Below, piece after piece: positions 6,404 to 11,890 of a stretch of DNA of 19,630 bases (its first letter is position 1; each line of letters begins with the position of its first letter). Origin of the DNA: an uncultured Oscillospiraceae bacterium (GTDB lineage Bacteria; Bacillota; Clostridia; Oscillospirales; Oscillospiraceae); contig CALWWH010000150.1 of assembly GCA_944385195.1 (NCBI GenBank), positions 1 through 19,630 on the forward strand, in the 5' to 3' direction. The notes beneath the pieces are model-generated. The model saw only the letters and a list, made by a program, of their open reading frames with translations, ran no database searches and was not told the origin of the DNA. The position numbers and the translations under genes were made by a program.

Positions 6404-7261
6404 TTATATTTGTTGGATCAGGTAGTCGTAAAAATCCGCTGCATAGGCGCAGGGGGGTATCCGCTCGTAGAGCTCCAGGATGATCTCCCGCTGGCACAGA
6501 GGGAAGGAGATGGGCAGGAGCGTGACCTTGTCCCCGTTAACCTTGCCCCAGGAGTACTCCGGCCAGAAGGCCACACCTAAGCCGGCGCTGATGATGTTCT
6601 GCACCGCCGCTGGGGCGTCGGACTCGAACAGGATCTTGGGGGAAAAGCCCGCCGCTGCGCAGAATTTATTGCAGATGACGCCGAAAAGACGGGAGTCAGA
6701 GAGCATGACGAAGTCCTCCCCCCGCAGCTCGCGCAGGTCAATGGACGCTCGCCCGGCATAGGGGGAGGTCTTGGGAACGGCCAGGTAGATGCGCTCTTTT
6801 TTGATGCAGCGGCGCAGGCAGCTGCTGCGGTTTTCACTGCTCAGGCCGTTGGTACTGATGACGATGTCGCAGTCGTGGGCCTTTGTGGTCTGCTCAAAGT
6901 CGAAAATTACGTCCTGATTGTGCTGGCGGAAGTCTACGATGGCGTTGACCACAAAGATTGACGCGGCAAGAATGTTGAGCTTGACGGTCTTGTTGACCCG
7001 GGCGCTCAGCTGCGCCAGTTCCCCGGGCAGCGCGTCAATCTCCGGCAGGAGGGTCTCTAGGCGGCTGCGCAGATAGGCGCCGCATTCGGTGGGTGTGATG
7101 TTGCGCCCGTGCTTGACAAACAGCGGCGTACCCAGCTCCTGCTCCAGACTGCGGATGGCCTGGGACAGCGCCGGCTGCGCCACATGCAGCTGCTCCGCCG
7201 CGCGCGTCATGTGCTCTAACTGGGCAACGGTGAGAAAATAGCGTAGCTTTTGCAGTTCCAT
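6404..7261 (-). CDS. LysR-family transcriptional regulator
   Basis: 285-aa regulator of normal LTTR length. Residues 1-60 form the winged helix-turn-helix with the family signature LRYFLTVAQLEHMTRAAEQL, then HVAQPALSQAIRSLEQELG and LFVKHGRNITPTECG. Residues about 90-285 are the periplasmic-binding-like effector domain, including the NIISAGLGVAFWPEYSW block typical of the second lobe. The start ATG at 7261 follows TGGGGGTG at 6 bases. It is the first gene of an operon with the MATE transporter and is divergent from the PQ-loop/SGNH-like pair. The usual LTTR arrangement suggests that it controls the divergent genes, its own transcription and the efflux pump in response to a small molecule. The effector is unknown. 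Confidence 0.92.
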   Translation of the reverse strand: MELQKLRYFLTVAQLEHMTRAAEQLHVAQPALSQAIRSLEQELGTPLFVKHGRNITPTECGAYLRSRLETLLPEIDALPGELAQLSARVNKTVKLNILAASIFVVNAIVDFRQHNQDVIFDFEQTTKAHDCDIVISTNGLSSENRSSCLRRCIKKERIYLAVPKTSPYAGRASIDLRELRGEDFVMLSDSRLFGVICNKFCAAAGFSPKILFESDAPAAVQNIISAGLGVAFWPEYSWGKVNGDKVTLLPISFPLCQREIILELYERIPPCAYAADFYDYLIQQI

Positions 7262-7305
7262 GCGGCACCCCCAATCGATAATTTCTGCTTATGAATCCAA
7301 TCACA

Positions 7306-7334
7306 ATCATATATTTTACAAAGGTAAAAGTCAA
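7306..7334 (-). promoter_or_regulatory. Promoter of the LysR-MATE operon
   Basis: Reverse strand TTGACT (7334-7329), 17-bp spacer, TATGAT (7311-7306). It overlaps the divergent forward promoter almost completely. Confidence 0.75.
7314..7329. promoter_or_regulatory. Candidate LysR operator in the shared promoter region
   Basis: TTTTAC-AAAG-GTAAAA is a perfect inverted repeat with 6-bp arms and contains a T-N11-A spacing, the loose LTTR recognition form. It lies in the spacer of the reverse promoter and covers the -35 box of the forward one, so binding would affect both. Confidence 0.5.
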
Positions 7335-7343
7335 GTGTATAAT
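7315..7343 (+). promoter_or_regulatory. Promoter of the PQ-loop-like / SGNH-like operon
   Basis: TTTACA (7315-7320), 17-bp spacer, TATAAT (7338-7343). Because it overlaps the reverse promoter, the two can hardly be occupied by polymerase at the same time. Confidence 0.75.
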
Positions 7344-7371
7344 CAAAGCCGTTGGAAAGGAAGTGCTGATC

Positions 7372-7659
7372 ATGAAAGAAATCTGTGAGGTCATCATGCT
7401 GGGCTGCTTCGGCTTGTCCTGGCCCATCTCGGTGTGGAAGAGTTTTCACTCCCACTCTACCCAGGGAAAGAGCCCACTGTTTATCGTCGCTATCATCATC
7501 GGCTACATTGCCGGCATTCTGGGCAAGCTGGTTAGCGGCCAGATCAACTATGTGCTGCTGCTCTATTGCTTCAACCTGGTCATGGTTTCCATCGACCTGG
7601 GTCTCTATTTCCGCAACAAGCGCAGCGAAACCGGTGTGCTGAAGGTCAGAAAGGCGTGA
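7372..7659 (+). CDS. Small three-helix membrane protein, PQ-loop/SemiSWEET-like
   Basis: 95-aa hydrophobic protein with three predicted membrane helices: about 5-22 (MLGCFGLSWPISVW), 36-54 (LFIVAIIIGYIAGILGKL) and 59-77 (YVLLLYCFNLVMVSIDLGL). Length and three-helix layout fit SemiSWEET/PQ-loop half-transporters, and the WPxSVWKSxxSxSTxGKS stretch after helix 1 resembles the loop region of that superfamily, although no clear PQ pair is present. ATG 7372 follows AAAGGAAG at 9 bases; an ATG at 7291 lies upstream of the -10 box and is rejected. It ends in a basic tail (RNKRSE). The next gene starts 5 bases later, so the two are co-transcribed. Transport of a sugar or small solute is possible; this is inference from fold. 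Confidence 0.75.
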   Translation: MKEICEVIMLGCFGLSWPISVWKSFHSHSTQGKSPLFIVAIIIGYIAGILGKLVSGQINYVLLLYCFNLVMVSIDLGLYFRNKRSETGVLKVRKA

Positions 7660-7664
7660 GGAAG

Positions 7665-8207
7665 ATGAATGAACAGGTGTTGCTTCGGGCAAAGGCCTTT
7701 GAAGAACTCAACGACCTGGCCCTCAAGGGGGAGATCGTAGTCTTCGGCTCGACCTATATGGCCCAGTTCCCGTTTTATGAGCTCATTAACCGCAGCTGCT
7801 TGGAAACCGCGGTCTATAACCGCAGCATCCCCCACATGACGCTCCCTGAGGCGCTGGAGCTGCTGCCGGACTGCGTCCTAGCGCTGGAGCCGGAGAAGGT
7901 GTTCCTCCACCTGGGGGAGGAGGACTTTGACCAACCGGAGGCGGTGGAGACCTATCTGCGCATCGTCGACCAGATCCGCGCCGCGCTGCCGGAGACGAAG
8001 ATCTATCTCATCGCCCTGCAAAATCCCAAGGCCCAGCGCTTTAACGCTGCTGTGGCCCGCTGCGCCGACCGCAAGCACGTTGAGTGCATCCGTCTGGTGG
8101 AGGAGCCTTCGGCCTACGACTTCCGCCATCAGTTCAAGGAGCTGTGCAGTTTCTTCCGCGACCACCCCATTACCTCTGCCGAGGCCTTCGCCGTCGCAGG
8201 CCTCTGA
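7665..8207 (+). CDS. Divergent SGNH/GDSL-hydrolase-like protein lacking normal catalytic motifs
   Basis: 180-aa soluble protein. The layout resembles bacterial SGNH hydrolases: GEIVVFGSTYMAQFPFYELI (22-41) where block I 'GDS' with a following FPxYEL is expected, YNRSI (51-55) at the block II position, and VFLHLGEED (79-87) at the block III 'GxND' position, then a TKIYLIALQNP strand. But block I reads GST rather than GDS and block III reads GEED rather than GTND, so the nucleophile serine and the oxyanion asparagine seem replaced. It may be inactive or use another chemistry. ATG 7665 lies in GAGGAAGATG, five bases after the membrane gene, implying coupled translation. Ends at a terminator that lies inside the convergent gene. 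Family call is moderate. Confidence 0.65.
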   Translation: MNEQVLLRAKAFEELNDLALKGEIVVFGSTYMAQFPFYELINRSCLETAVYNRSIPHMTLPEALELLPDCVLALEPEKVFLHLGEEDFDQPEAVETYLRIVDQIRAALPETKIYLIALQNPKAQRFNAAVARCADRKHVECIRLVEEPSAYDFRHQFKELCSFFRDHPITSAEAFAVAGL

Positions 8208-8216
8208 AATAGCCCC

Positions 8217-9212
8217 CTAATCACCCATCTGCGCCGCTAAACTGGCTCGCAGATGGGTTTTGTATTGCGCTGCCACCTCCACCGGATGCAGAATCTGCAC
8301 CTGGTCGCCAAATCCGCACAGCCAGCCGAAAAACTGCGGGCTCACCACCACGGTCACCCGGGTGGTAAAATGCGCCTCGCCGTCAGGGGTCAGGGGCACC
8401 TCCTTGCCAAAGCGGTCGATGACGGCGTTGACCAGCTGGCAGTCAAAGCGCAGCTGAACGCTGGCCTCCTCTCCGGCGTACATGCTGAAGACCCGGCTGG
8501 TGTACTGGGCCATGTTCAGCTCCCGCAGGGAGGGGTCCCCTTCGCGGCGGCTGCCCTCGAGGCGGATCTGGGCCATGCGGTCCACGCGGTAGTGGCGCAG
8601 CTGCCCGGTGTTCGGCTCGTAGGCGATCATGTAGTAGTTCTCCTTGTCCCAATGAAGGCCGTAGGGGCTCACGCGGTACAGCGACCCGCCCCGCCGCCAG
8701 ACCCGCTGGCGCTGGACATTGTAGTCGAAGTACTGGAAGGTAATCTGCTGATCCTCGGCCATGGCGGTTTGGATCTCGTCGACGTTATAGTAGATGCTCT
8801 CGTTCATGCTTTTGATCCGCTGCCAGACACTCACGCCCCGGTGGAGCTGCTGGGCCAGGTGGACACTGGTCAGCCGCTCCAGTTTGCTGATGAGTTCCAG
8901 GGACTTCTTGTAGGTGATGAAGCGGGAGGACTGCACGGCATCCACCAGCAGACGCAGCTCCGGCAGCTCAAAGGCCCGCTTGCCGAGGAAATAGCCTGTC
9001 AACTGGCCCTCACGGACCATGATGATGTCCATGCCGTGCTCCCGTAGTGCCTCCAGGTCGAGGTAGATACTCTTGCGCTCGGCGGGAATGCCGCGGCGGG
9101 CAAGCTCTGCAATGATCTGCGCCATGGTGACCGGATGCTGCTCGTCACTTTCGCGTTCGAGAAAGTCTTTGATTACCAAGAGTTTTCGCCGCTGCTGGGA
9201 TTGTCTCGGCAT
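8217..9212 (-). CDS. WYL-domain transcriptional regulator
   Basis: 331-aa DNA-binding regulator of the DeoR-like HTH plus WYL type. Residues about 5-70 form a winged helix (VTMAQIIAELARRGIPAERK, then SIYLDLEALREHGMDI). Residues about 150-225 form the WYL domain, with ITFQYFDYN, YRVSPYGLHWDKENYYMIAY and RHYRVDRM. The C-terminal WCX-like extension spans about 235-325. WYL domains bind nucleic-acid or nucleotide-like ligands and tune DNA binding. ATG 9212 follows AAAGGAGG at 8 bases; that site lies in the last codons of the HD gene, three bases upstream of this start, so translation is coupled. The partner HD enzyme suggests control of nucleotide salvage or a stress response, but the target is unknown. 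Confidence 0.9.
   Translation of the reverse strand: MPRQSQQRRKLLVIKDFLERESDEQHPVTMAQIIAELARRGIPAERKSIYLDLEALREHGMDIIMVREGQLTGYFLGKRAFELPELRLLVDAVQSSRFITYKKSLELISKLERLTSVHLAQQLHRGVSVWQRIKSMNESIYYNVDEIQTAMAEDQQITFQYFDYNVQRQRVWRRGGSLYRVSPYGLHWDKENYYMIAYEPNTGQLRHYRVDRMAQIRLEGSRREGDPSLRELNMAQYTSRVFSMYAGEEASVQLRFDCQLVNAVIDRFGKEVPLTPDGEAHFTTRVTVVVSPQFFGWLCGFGDQVQILHPVEVAAQYKTHLRASLAAQMGD
8223..8263 (+). terminator. Forward-strand terminator located inside the 3' end of the WYL gene
   Basis: ACCCATCTGCG (8223-8233) pairs perfectly with 8248-8258 around a 14-base loop, followed by TTTTGT. It lies 15 bases after the SGNH-like stop and within the last codons of the reverse-strand WYL regulator, encoding its terminal residues. 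Confidence 0.7.
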
Positions 9213-9215
9213 GGC

Positions 9216-9764
9216 TCAGGCCTCCTTTCGCAGGGCGGCAAAGGCGGCCAGATAGTCGTCTTCGACCTGCTTGCAGGGCAGCTGCGCGGGGTGCAGCGGG
9301 AGCACCAGCTCCCCCGGCGGCACGTCGATGCCCATGGGGTGCAGCAGCCGGAACTCCCAGTAGAGCATGGCGTCGTCGATTTGCGATACCAGGGCGCGCT
9401 CGGCCTCGGTGGGGGCCGCGACCCCGAGGGCCGCTAAAATCTGCGCTTGCAGGCGCTCCTCGATCTCGTAAAAAGCCGGCAGATGCCGCTTGAGCGGGCG
9501 GGTCAGGTCACCCAGGTAGGCCTCGGAGGCGTCGTGCAAAAGGCACAGCAGCTGCACCCGCCTGCTCCACCCCCTTGCCGCCGCTTCCCGCGCGCAGGCC
9601 AGGCTGTGCTGGGCCACGGAGTAGAAAAAATGAATGTGTCCGTTGGCCCGGCAGAGCAGGCTCAGCGCGTGGGCAATATCCTCAATGCAGAGGTCGCTGA
9701 GCGCAGCTGCCGTGGGGTCGAATATCCGGCCGCTGTAGCTGTTAATGCACAGCTTGTGTTCCAT
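9216..9764 (-). CDS. HD-domain phosphohydrolase (YfbR-like nucleotidase type)
   Basis: 182-aa metal-dependent phosphohydrolase. HD-superfamily ligands are clear: H53 in SVAQHSLACA, H77-D78 in LLHDASEAYLGDLTRPLK and D130 in SQIDDAMLYWE. The AQHS, then HDxxEAYxGDxxxPxK pattern is that of YfbR-like 5'-deoxynucleotidases and related phage or host HD enzymes, which remove phosphate from (d)NMPs. No signal peptide; cytoplasmic. ATG 9764 follows AGGAGGG at 7 bases, with a TTGTCA-N17-TATCAT promoter upstream. First gene of an operon with the WYL regulator, whose start lies 3 bases after this stop. Substrate specificity cannot be decided by eye. Confidence 0.88.
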   Translation of the reverse strand: MEHKLCINSYSGRIFDPTAAALSDLCIEDIAHALSLLCRANGHIHFFYSVAQHSLACAREAAARGWSRRVQLLCLLHDASEAYLGDLTRPLKRHLPAFYEIEERLQAQILAALGVAAPTEAERALVSQIDDAMLYWEFRLLHPMGIDVPPGELVLPLHPAQLPCKQVEDDYLAAFAALRKEA

Positions 9765-9787
9765 CTTTCATCCCTCCTGTTGGCACC

Positions 9788-9816
9788 ATGATACCACAGC
9801 CTAAGGAGAATGACAA
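9788..9816 (-). promoter_or_regulatory. Promoter of the HD-WYL operon
   Basis: Reverse strand TTGTCA (9816-9811), 17-bp spacer, TATCAT (9793-9788), about 24 bases ahead of the HD start codon. Confidence 0.75.
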
Positions 9817-9821
9817 GAGCC

Positions 9822-9880
9822 GCCTGTCCTAAAAACAGGACAGCCCAAGCAGCCGGAGCCCGACTTGCCACCGGACAGGC
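9822..9880. repeat. Three CTGTCC-type repeats upstream of the HD promoter
   Basis: GCCTGTCCT (9822-9830) and AGGACAGCC (9837-9845) form an inverted repeat with 7-bp exact arms; a third copy, CGGACAGGC, lies at 9872-9880. The pair is just upstream of the reverse -35 box, where an activator or repressor such as the WYL protein could bind. Confidence 0.45.
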
Positions 9881-9952
9881 ATGGCTTTGTGTTTGCGCGA
9901 AATGCACATTTGTTTCAGCGAATTTTCAGTAACTATCACGTGTGCCGATTGA

Positions 9953-9982
9953 TTGACGCAGCTGCGTAAAGAGTGGTAAAAT
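9953..9982 (+). promoter_or_regulatory. Promoter of the C-glycoside-deglycosidase-like operon with overlapping palindrome
   Basis: TTGACG (9953-9958), 18-bp spacer, TAAAAT (9977-9982). The 12-bp perfect palindrome ACGCAGCTGCGT (9956-9967) covers half of the -35 box and part of the spacer, a classic repressor position. The -10 box ends two bases before an ATG at 9984, which argues against that codon as the start. Confidence 0.6.
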
Positions 9983-10019
9983 AATGGCATCAAACGGATT
10001 TGGAATGGAGGTTTTTCAA

Positions 10020-10895
10020 TTGGCAAAGACGCAAAAACCCGGCATCCATCGCGGCGTGTCCACCTATTGCTGGTATCCGCTGCTCAACGTCAACATGGAC
10101 CTGGAGGACAGCTTTCAGATCATGCAGGACATGGGCGCCAGCGGCCTGGAGATCCTGGCCGACGGCATCATTGAGGGGTATCCGTACCCGTCCAACGCCT
10201 GGCTGGACAAGTGGTTCGGCCTGATCGAGAAGTACGGCATCGTGCCGGTGGAGTACGGCCACTGGGTCGAGTCCCGGGTGTATCCGGGCCGCGAGTGCAG
10301 CCTGGAGGAGTCTCTGGAGCAGCTGATCCGTGATATCAAGCTGGCCAATTTCCTGGGCTTTCACTGCATGCGCACCAAGCTGGGCGTCATCGACGAGACC
10401 CTGACCCCGGTGAAAAACTGGCGCGAGATCATCAAAGCAGCCCTGCCCTACGCGGAGAAGTATGACGTCGTTATGCTGCCGGAGATTCACGCTCCCACGA
10501 AGCTCAAAAGCCAGATGATCGACGATTACTGCCAGTTCATCGACCAGGAGAAGACCACGCACTTCGGCTTTAACATCGACTTTGGCGTCTTCCAGGACAA
10601 AAACGTCGACGGCACACCCCGCCGGGGCGGCTTCTTCGGCGAGCCCTCCCAGCCGGAGGACATCGTCCCCCTGCTGCCCTATGTCCACTGCTGCCACGCC
10701 AAGTACTACAATATGTCCGAGGACTTTGAGGAGACCACCATCCCCTATCGCCAGGTCATCCAGCTCATGCAGGACCACGGCTGGAACGGCTATCTGCTCT
10801 CGGAGTACGAAGGCCCGAAAAAGACGGATCTTTACCACTGCATGACCCAGGTGCACCGCCACCAGCTCATGCTCAAGAACATTCTCGGCGAATAA
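10020..10895 (+). CDS. Xylose-isomerase-like TIM-barrel protein, C-glycoside deglycosidase alpha-subunit-like
   Basis: 291-aa sugar phosphate isomerase/epimerase-like (AP endonuclease 2 family) TIM barrel. Metal ligands expected for the fold are visible: E155 (MLPEIHAPT), D187 (FNIDFGVF), H226 (HCCHAKYY) and E262 (LSEYEG). The start is taken as TTG 10020, because GGAGG (10007-10011) lies 8 bases upstream; ATGs at 9984 and 10005 overlap the -10 region or that site. On its own the fold would be called a generic isomerase. The next gene, 14 bases on, resembles the small beta subunit of C-glycoside deglycosidases (DgpB/DgpC and CarB/CarC type), where a TIM-barrel alpha subunit of this family cleaves the C-C bond of 3-oxo-C-glycosides using a divalent metal. 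The role as alpha subunit is inferred from the pairing. A non-cleaving 3-keto-sugar isomerase remains possible. Confidence 0.8.
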   Translation: MAKTQKPGIHRGVSTYCWYPLLNVNMDLEDSFQIMQDMGASGLEILADGIIEGYPYPSNAWLDKWFGLIEKYGIVPVEYGHWVESRVYPGRECSLEESLEQLIRDIKLANFLGFHCMRTKLGVIDETLTPVKNWREIIKAALPYAEKYDVVMLPEIHAPTKLKSQMIDDYCQFIDQEKTTHFGFNIDFGVFQDKNVDGTPRRGGFFGEPSQPEDIVPLLPYVHCCHAKYYNMSEDFEETTIPYRQVIQLMQDHGWNGYLLSEYEGPKKTDLYHCMTQVHRHQLMLKNILGE

Positions 10896-10909
10896 AGGAG
10901 GCAGCGACT

Positions 10910-11344
10910 ATGTTGGAAATGGAAGCCTTGCAGTACAAGGGATTTCGCAATCTTTACAACGACGCCGGTGAGGCGATCGGGTTTCAGGTCGGCATCCGCT
11001 TTGTCAACTACCGCGGCCCGTGGCTGAGCCAGTTCCGCTTTGACAACGTCACGGTGGACGGCGAGCGCTTCGGCGCGGACAAGTGCAGCTTCGTCGTCGG
11101 CGGCATCGAGTATACCTATGAGGAGATGCTCAAGGAGGGCCGCGCCAAGTGGCCGCTCAACGAGGCCGCGATGATCCGTGTGCAGAAGCCCGGCGGGCTG
11201 GCCTCCGGCAATCACGTGGTCTCTGCCTATTATAAGGAGATCGCGTCCTATCTGCCCCCGCGGCTGGACGCCATGGACCCCTCCCGCCCCCTGGGCGGCC
11301 ACGAGGAGAACACCGGATACACCCGCGAGTTTATCATCGTTTAA
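10910..11344 (+). CDS. C-glycoside deglycosidase beta-subunit-like protein (CGDB/DUF6379 type)
   Basis: 144-aa soluble protein with no signal or membrane segment, predicted mostly beta. The pattern GFQVGIRFVNYRGPWLS, then VTVDGERF, SFVVGGIEYTYEEM, a tryptophan (AKW) and VQKPGGLASGNHVV is that of the small beta subunit of bacterial C-glycoside deglycosidases, which forms a beta-sandwich and completes the active site of the TIM-barrel partner. The ending, LGGHEENTGYTREFIIV, has a strand-like tail. ATG 10910 follows AAAGGAGG at 8 bases; only 14 bases separate it from the alpha-like gene, so they are one operon. Family assignment rests on remembered motif order, not on a search. If right, the pair would act on 3-oxo-C-glucosides of plant flavonoids or related 3-keto glycosides; the oxidoreductase would be encoded elsewhere. 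Confidence 0.72.
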   Translation: MLEMEALQYKGFRNLYNDAGEAIGFQVGIRFVNYRGPWLSQFRFDNVTVDGERFGADKCSFVVGGIEYTYEEMLKEGRAKWPLNEAAMIRVQKPGGLASGNHVVSAYYKEIASYLPPRLDAMDPSRPLGGHEENTGYTREFIIV

Positions 11345-11348
11345 AGAC

Positions 11349-11381
11349 CAAACCAGCCGCTCTTTCCAGGCGGCTGGTTTG
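11349..11381. terminator. Bidirectional terminator between the deglycosidase-like operon and XRE gene
   Basis: AAACCAGCCGC (11350-11360) pairs perfectly with 11370-11380 around a 9-base loop; a further C-G pair closes it. T-rich ends (GGTTTG forward, TTTGGTCTTT reverse) fit termination from both sides. It ends exactly where the convergent XRE gene stops. Confidence 0.75.
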
Positions 11382-11603
11382 TCAGTCCTTGGGGTAGGGC
11401 TCTTTGACGTTGGTGCGGCCCAGGAGATAGTCCGTGCTGGTGTGGTAGAAGTCCGCCAGCCGGCACAGAACCTCTGCGGGAATGCCCAACTTGCCCAGCT
11501 CATAGCTGGAGTAGGTCGTCTGATGGACCTGCAGCAGGTCGGCCAGGAACTTCTGCGACAGATCCCGGTCCTCGCGCAGATCGCGGATGCGCGTGTATGT
11601 CAT
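11382..11603 (-). CDS. Small XRE-family (HTH_3) transcriptional regulator
   Basis: 73-aa protein that is essentially one Cro/C1-type helix-turn-helix: RIRDLREDRDLSQKFLADLL, recognition region QTTYSSYELGKLGIP, then VLCRLADFYHTSTDYLLGRT, the usual end of this family. No effector domain. The ATG at 11603 has no good Shine-Dalgarno, only GGTGA about 7 bases upstream, so expression may be weak. A perfect 18-bp inverted repeat lies 27-71 bases upstream and is a likely operator for autoregulation and control of the divergent 49-aa gene. Its reverse-strand promoter was not clear. Confidence 0.88.
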   Translation of the reverse strand: MTYTRIRDLREDRDLSQKFLADLLQVHQTTYSSYELGKLGIPAEVLCRLADFYHTSTDYLLGRTNVKEPYPKD

Positions 11604-11630
11604 AATGCAATCACCGGGATATAGTATGAC

Positions 11631-11674
11631 ATAAGGGAAAATCGCTTATTGCATTTTAAGCGATTTTCCCTTAT
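11631..11674. repeat. Perfect 18-bp inverted repeat between XRE gene and divergent small gene
   Basis: ATAAGGGAAAATCGCTTA (11631-11648) is repeated exactly inverted at 11657-11674 around the 8-base spacer TTGCATTT. The right arm runs into the TATAAT of the forward promoter and the spacer holds its -35 region. A second, shorter inverted pair, AATGCAAT (11604-11611) and ATTGCATT (11648-11655), links the XRE start region to the spacer. Confidence 0.9.
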
Positions 11675-11677
11675 AAT
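11649..11677 (+). promoter_or_regulatory. Promoter of the 49-aa gene embedded in the inverted repeat
   Basis: TATAAT at 11672-11677 is perfect; the -35 at a 17-bp distance is TTGCAT (11649-11654), weak (TTG only). A weak -35 inside an operator suggests repression or activation by the bound regulator. Confidence 0.55.
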
Positions 11678-11696
11678 CAGGGCGGGAGGGATGGAA

Positions 11697-11846
11697 ATGC
11701 CGGATTTTGAGGAGCTGTATTTTGATCTGTTCAACGCCATCACGGATGCCCTGAGGCAGCGGAAGGAGCAGAACTTTGGCACTGCGGCGGAGATTTTACG
11801 GCAAGCCCAGTTGAAGGTTGAGGAGCGGTATATGGACGCCCCGTAA
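11697..11846 (+). CDS. Small conserved-type helical protein of unknown function (49 aa)
   Basis: 49-aa acidic, helical protein beginning MPDFEELYFDLFNAITDALR and ending in ERYMDAP; no membrane segment or cysteine. ATG 11697 is preferred because GGAGGG ends 6 bases upstream; the ATG at 11691 would directly abut that site. Short proteins of this pattern (YFxLFNxxTDAxxxL followed by QAxxxAEExY) are common in Clostridia, but I know of no assigned function. It is divergent from the XRE regulator and shares the inverted repeat, so it is the obvious target of that regulator. It is followed directly by a terminator, which supports a real transcription unit. Confidence 0.7.
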   Translation: MPDFEELYFDLFNAITDALRQRKEQNFGTAAEILRQAQLKVEERYMDAP

Positions 11847-11877
11847 AAAGAGCGCGCTGCCTGGCAGCGCGCTCTTT
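11844..11877. terminator. Bidirectional terminator between the 49-aa gene and the SPFH gene
   Basis: AAAGAGCGCGCTGC (11847-11860) pairs perfectly with 11864-11877 around the loop CTG. On the reverse strand the stem is followed by TTTTTACGG, so it mainly serves the SPFH gene; the forward tail TTTGATG is weaker. Confidence 0.85.
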
Positions 11878-11890
11878 GATGTCGCTTAGG

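Noticed and set aside
8253..9047. 264-codon open frame on the forward strand
   Set aside because: Antisense to the WYL regulator; no promoter or ribosome binding site and no recognisable family.
9984..10019. ATG at 9984 or 10005 as start of the TIM-barrel protein
   Set aside because: 9984 is two bases after the -10 box and has no ribosome binding site; 10005 overlaps the GGAGG. TTG 10020 has ideal spacing.
9990..10862. 290-codon open frame on the reverse strand
   Set aside because: Antisense to the TIM-barrel gene, which carries all metal ligands and a proper ribosome binding site.
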